Part shown: positions 22,907 to 24,120 of the stretch, piece by piece
Layout: every line of letters begins with the position of its first letter
Position numbering within the stretch: the stretch's first letter is position 1
Program-made: the position numbers and the translations under genes
The notes under the pieces: model-generated
Databases searched by the model: none
Told to the model about the DNA's origin: nothing
What the model saw: the letters and a program-made list of their open reading frames with translations, nothing else
Assembly (NCBI GenBank): GCA_023387755.1
Contig: JAEWHO010000072.1
Location: 1 to 24,120 of the forward strand
DNA: 24,120 nucleotides
Direction: 5' to 3'
DNA from: Actinomycetes bacterium
Lineage (GTDB): Bacteria; Actinomycetota; Actinomycetes; Actinomycetales; Actinomycetaceae

Positions 22907-23512
22907 TTAGAGCCACCCGCGCTCGCGGGCAATATCTATTGCTTGGGTGCGATTAGAGGCATCCAGTTTCCGCATGGCCGCAGAAATATGGTTACGGACG
23001 GTTCCGGCGGACACATACAGTTCAGCGGCAATTGCGCGCGCCGTCGCCCCGGTGGCTGCTCGCCGCAGCACCTCCACCTCACGCTCGGAGAGGGGATTGC
23101 TGCCCTCCATCATCGACTCCGCGGCCAAAGCCGGGTCGATAACCTTCCCGCCGGCATGGACGCTCCGCACCGCCGTCGCCAACTCTTCAGCCGGGGTATC
23201 TTTCACCACGAACCCAGCGGCGCCCGCTTTCATTGCCCGACTCACAAACCCGGGCCGGCCAAATGTCGTCACCATAATGACGCGGCACAGGGGTGCTTGT
23301 GCGGAGAGTGCTTCGGCAACCTCCAATCCGCTCATACCGGGCATCTCAATATCCAGCAGGCACACGTCCGGTGCACAGCGTTTGACGGCGCTGAGAACCT
23401 CATCCCCGCGACCGCACTGCGCCACGACGTCGATATCATCTTCCAGGCTCAGCAGGGTGGCCAGTGCCCCGCGAATCATGGCTTGATCGTCAGCGATCAG
23501 CACTCGGATCAT
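22907..23512 (-). CDS. NarL/FixJ-family response regulator
   Basis: The 201-residue protein is the output half of a two-component system. The receiver domain (1-120) has the acidic pair D8-D9, phosphoacceptor D54 in LLDIEMPGMSG, T82 in VTTFG and K104 in FVVKDTP. The LuxR-type DNA-binding domain (about 138-198) contains LSEREVEVLRRAATGATARA and VSAGTVRNHISAAMRKLDA. ATG 23512 has GGAGGT five bases upstream; the frame is open further upstream but only inside the kinase gene. It overlaps the kinase gene by 23 bases, so the two are coupled. Related pairs (DesKR, LiaRS) sense membrane or envelope state, but the signal here is unknown. Confidence 0.94.
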   Translation of the reverse strand: MIRVLIADDQAMIRGALATLLSLEDDIDVVAQCGRGDEVLSAVKRCAPDVCLLDIEMPGMSGLEVAEALSAQAPLCRVIMVTTFGRPGFVSRAMKAGAAGFVVKDTPAEELATAVRSVHAGGKVIDPALAAESMMEGSNPLSEREVEVLRRAATGATARAIAAELYVSAGTVRNHISAAMRKLDASNRTQAIDIARERGWL

Positions 23513-24120
23513 CCCGCACCTCCACCACTGTTCCCGTTGGGCTACTTCTAATATGGCAGCACATTCCGGCATGTTGCGCGCGGGCTTGCATTGACGAAAT
23601 CCCAGTATGGGTAGCGCCGGCCAGCCCCGCAGCCGTACCACCGCTCAGCGTGAAACCCCGCCCGTTATCACTGATACGCAGGTGCGTATCGCTGACCTCA
23701 ATATCCACCTCAGTCGCGTGAGCATGGCGTATCACGTTAGTAATCGCCTCCCGCACAACCCAGGCGAAGACAGCCGCTCGCGGATTATCGCGACTAACGC
23801 AATCATTGATACGCAGGTCAATCTGGGCGGCAGCGCAGGCGGTGCGGGCTGCCTGTAACTGTTCATCGAGATCCATCGTTCGCAGCGCGCCCACGGTAGA
23901 ACGCACCTGGGTGAGGGCGTCACGAATCTGGGTGTGTAACTCGTGGGCTTCCGTGGCCGCTCGCGCCGGATCACGCTGCGCCAACCGTTCGATCACTTGG
24001 GCTTTGAGAGCCATGACGGTCAGCGAGTGGCCGAGCAGATCGTGCAGATCGCGGGCAATGCGTTCCCGCTCGATCGAGTGAGCCTGCTCGACGGCGCGGC
24101 GGTGCTCTCGTATCCGGTCT
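23490..24120 (-). CDS. Sensor histidine kinase, HisKA_3/DesK type (partial at window end)
   Basis: The frame is open from the TGA at 23490-23492 to the window edge, so the N-terminal sensor part is missing. Visible are the H box IERERIARDLHDLLGHSL with the phospho-accepting histidine (in LHD), the N box VREAITNVIRHAHA, the G1 box ISDNGRGF and a glycine-rich G2 stretch ending in HTGISSMQARAQ. The tail RSSPTGTVVEV is the usual final strand of the ATPase domain. The methionine at 24014 lies inside the H box region and cannot be the start. It is the cognate kinase of the overlapping response regulator. Confidence 0.94.
   Translation of the reverse strand, partial: DRIREHRRAVEQAHSIERERIARDLHDLLGHSLTVMALKAQVIERLAQRDPARAATEAHELHTQIRDALTQVRSTVGALRTMDLDEQLQAARTACAAAQIDLRINDCVSRDNPRAAVFAWVVREAITNVIRHAHATEVDIEVSDTHLRISDNGRGFTLSGGTAAGLAGATHTGISSMQARAQHAGMCCHIRSSPTGTVVEVRDDPSADR

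Noticed and set aside
22784..23551. A 255-codon plus-strand frame opposite the response regulator
   Set aside because: The minus strand carries a complete receiver and LuxR domain; the plus frame is its shadow.

Overview
The window comes from a high-GC Gram-positive bacterium. Reasons: the GC- and GTG-rich coding style, a DUF3054 protein and a DUF3516 helicase (both mainly actinobacterial families), tRNA genes without an encoded CCA, the rph-rdgB pair, and gltX standing beside tRNA-Gln and tRNA-Glu genes. Actinomycetales is my best guess. No species can be named from the sequence alone.

Layout. 1-492: the 3' end of an IS3-type transposase, a duplicated element end, a terminator and short repeats, then the leader of rph. 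493-1930: rph and rdgB, RNA maturation and nucleotide-pool cleaning. 1886-2982 on the minus strand: bcp peroxiredoxin, tRNA-Leu(UAG) and a small DUF3054 membrane protein. 3264-4559: a DadA-type FAD amino-acid dehydrogenase, separated by a strong bidirectional hairpin from lldR. 4605-9963: a complete L-lactate utilisation locus. The GntR/FCD regulator lldR diverges from lctP-lutA-lutB-lutC, and two near-identical GntR-type operators lie between them. LctP imports lactate and LutABC oxidises it to pyruvate.

9969-11561 on the minus strand: tRNA-Lys, a GtrA-GT2 fusion glycosyltransferase and two tiny coupled reading frames. 11672-18928: a DUF3516 Ski2-like helicase, a fumarylacetoacetate-hydrolase-fold enzyme, a MalY/PatB C-S lyase and the HrpB helicase. 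18941-20862: gltX followed by tRNA-Gln and two tRNA-Glu genes, then a terminator.

21012-24120, all minus strand, is the most accessory-looking part. It holds a DUF4143-type ATPase with an array of three operator-like sites at an exact 23-bp period in its promoter, a small exported protein broken by a one-base frameshift, and a NarL-type response regulator with its partial histidine kinase, which runs off the window.

Several starts (fah, hrpB, gltX, probably lldR) have a TANNNT-like -10 box 6-9 bases before the ATG and no Shine-Dalgarno sequence, which suggests leaderless transcripts. No CRISPR array, rRNA, phage module or convincing riboswitch was seen. The strongest candidates for undescribed biology are the operator array with its ATPase, and the pair of tiny genes beside the glycosyltransferase.
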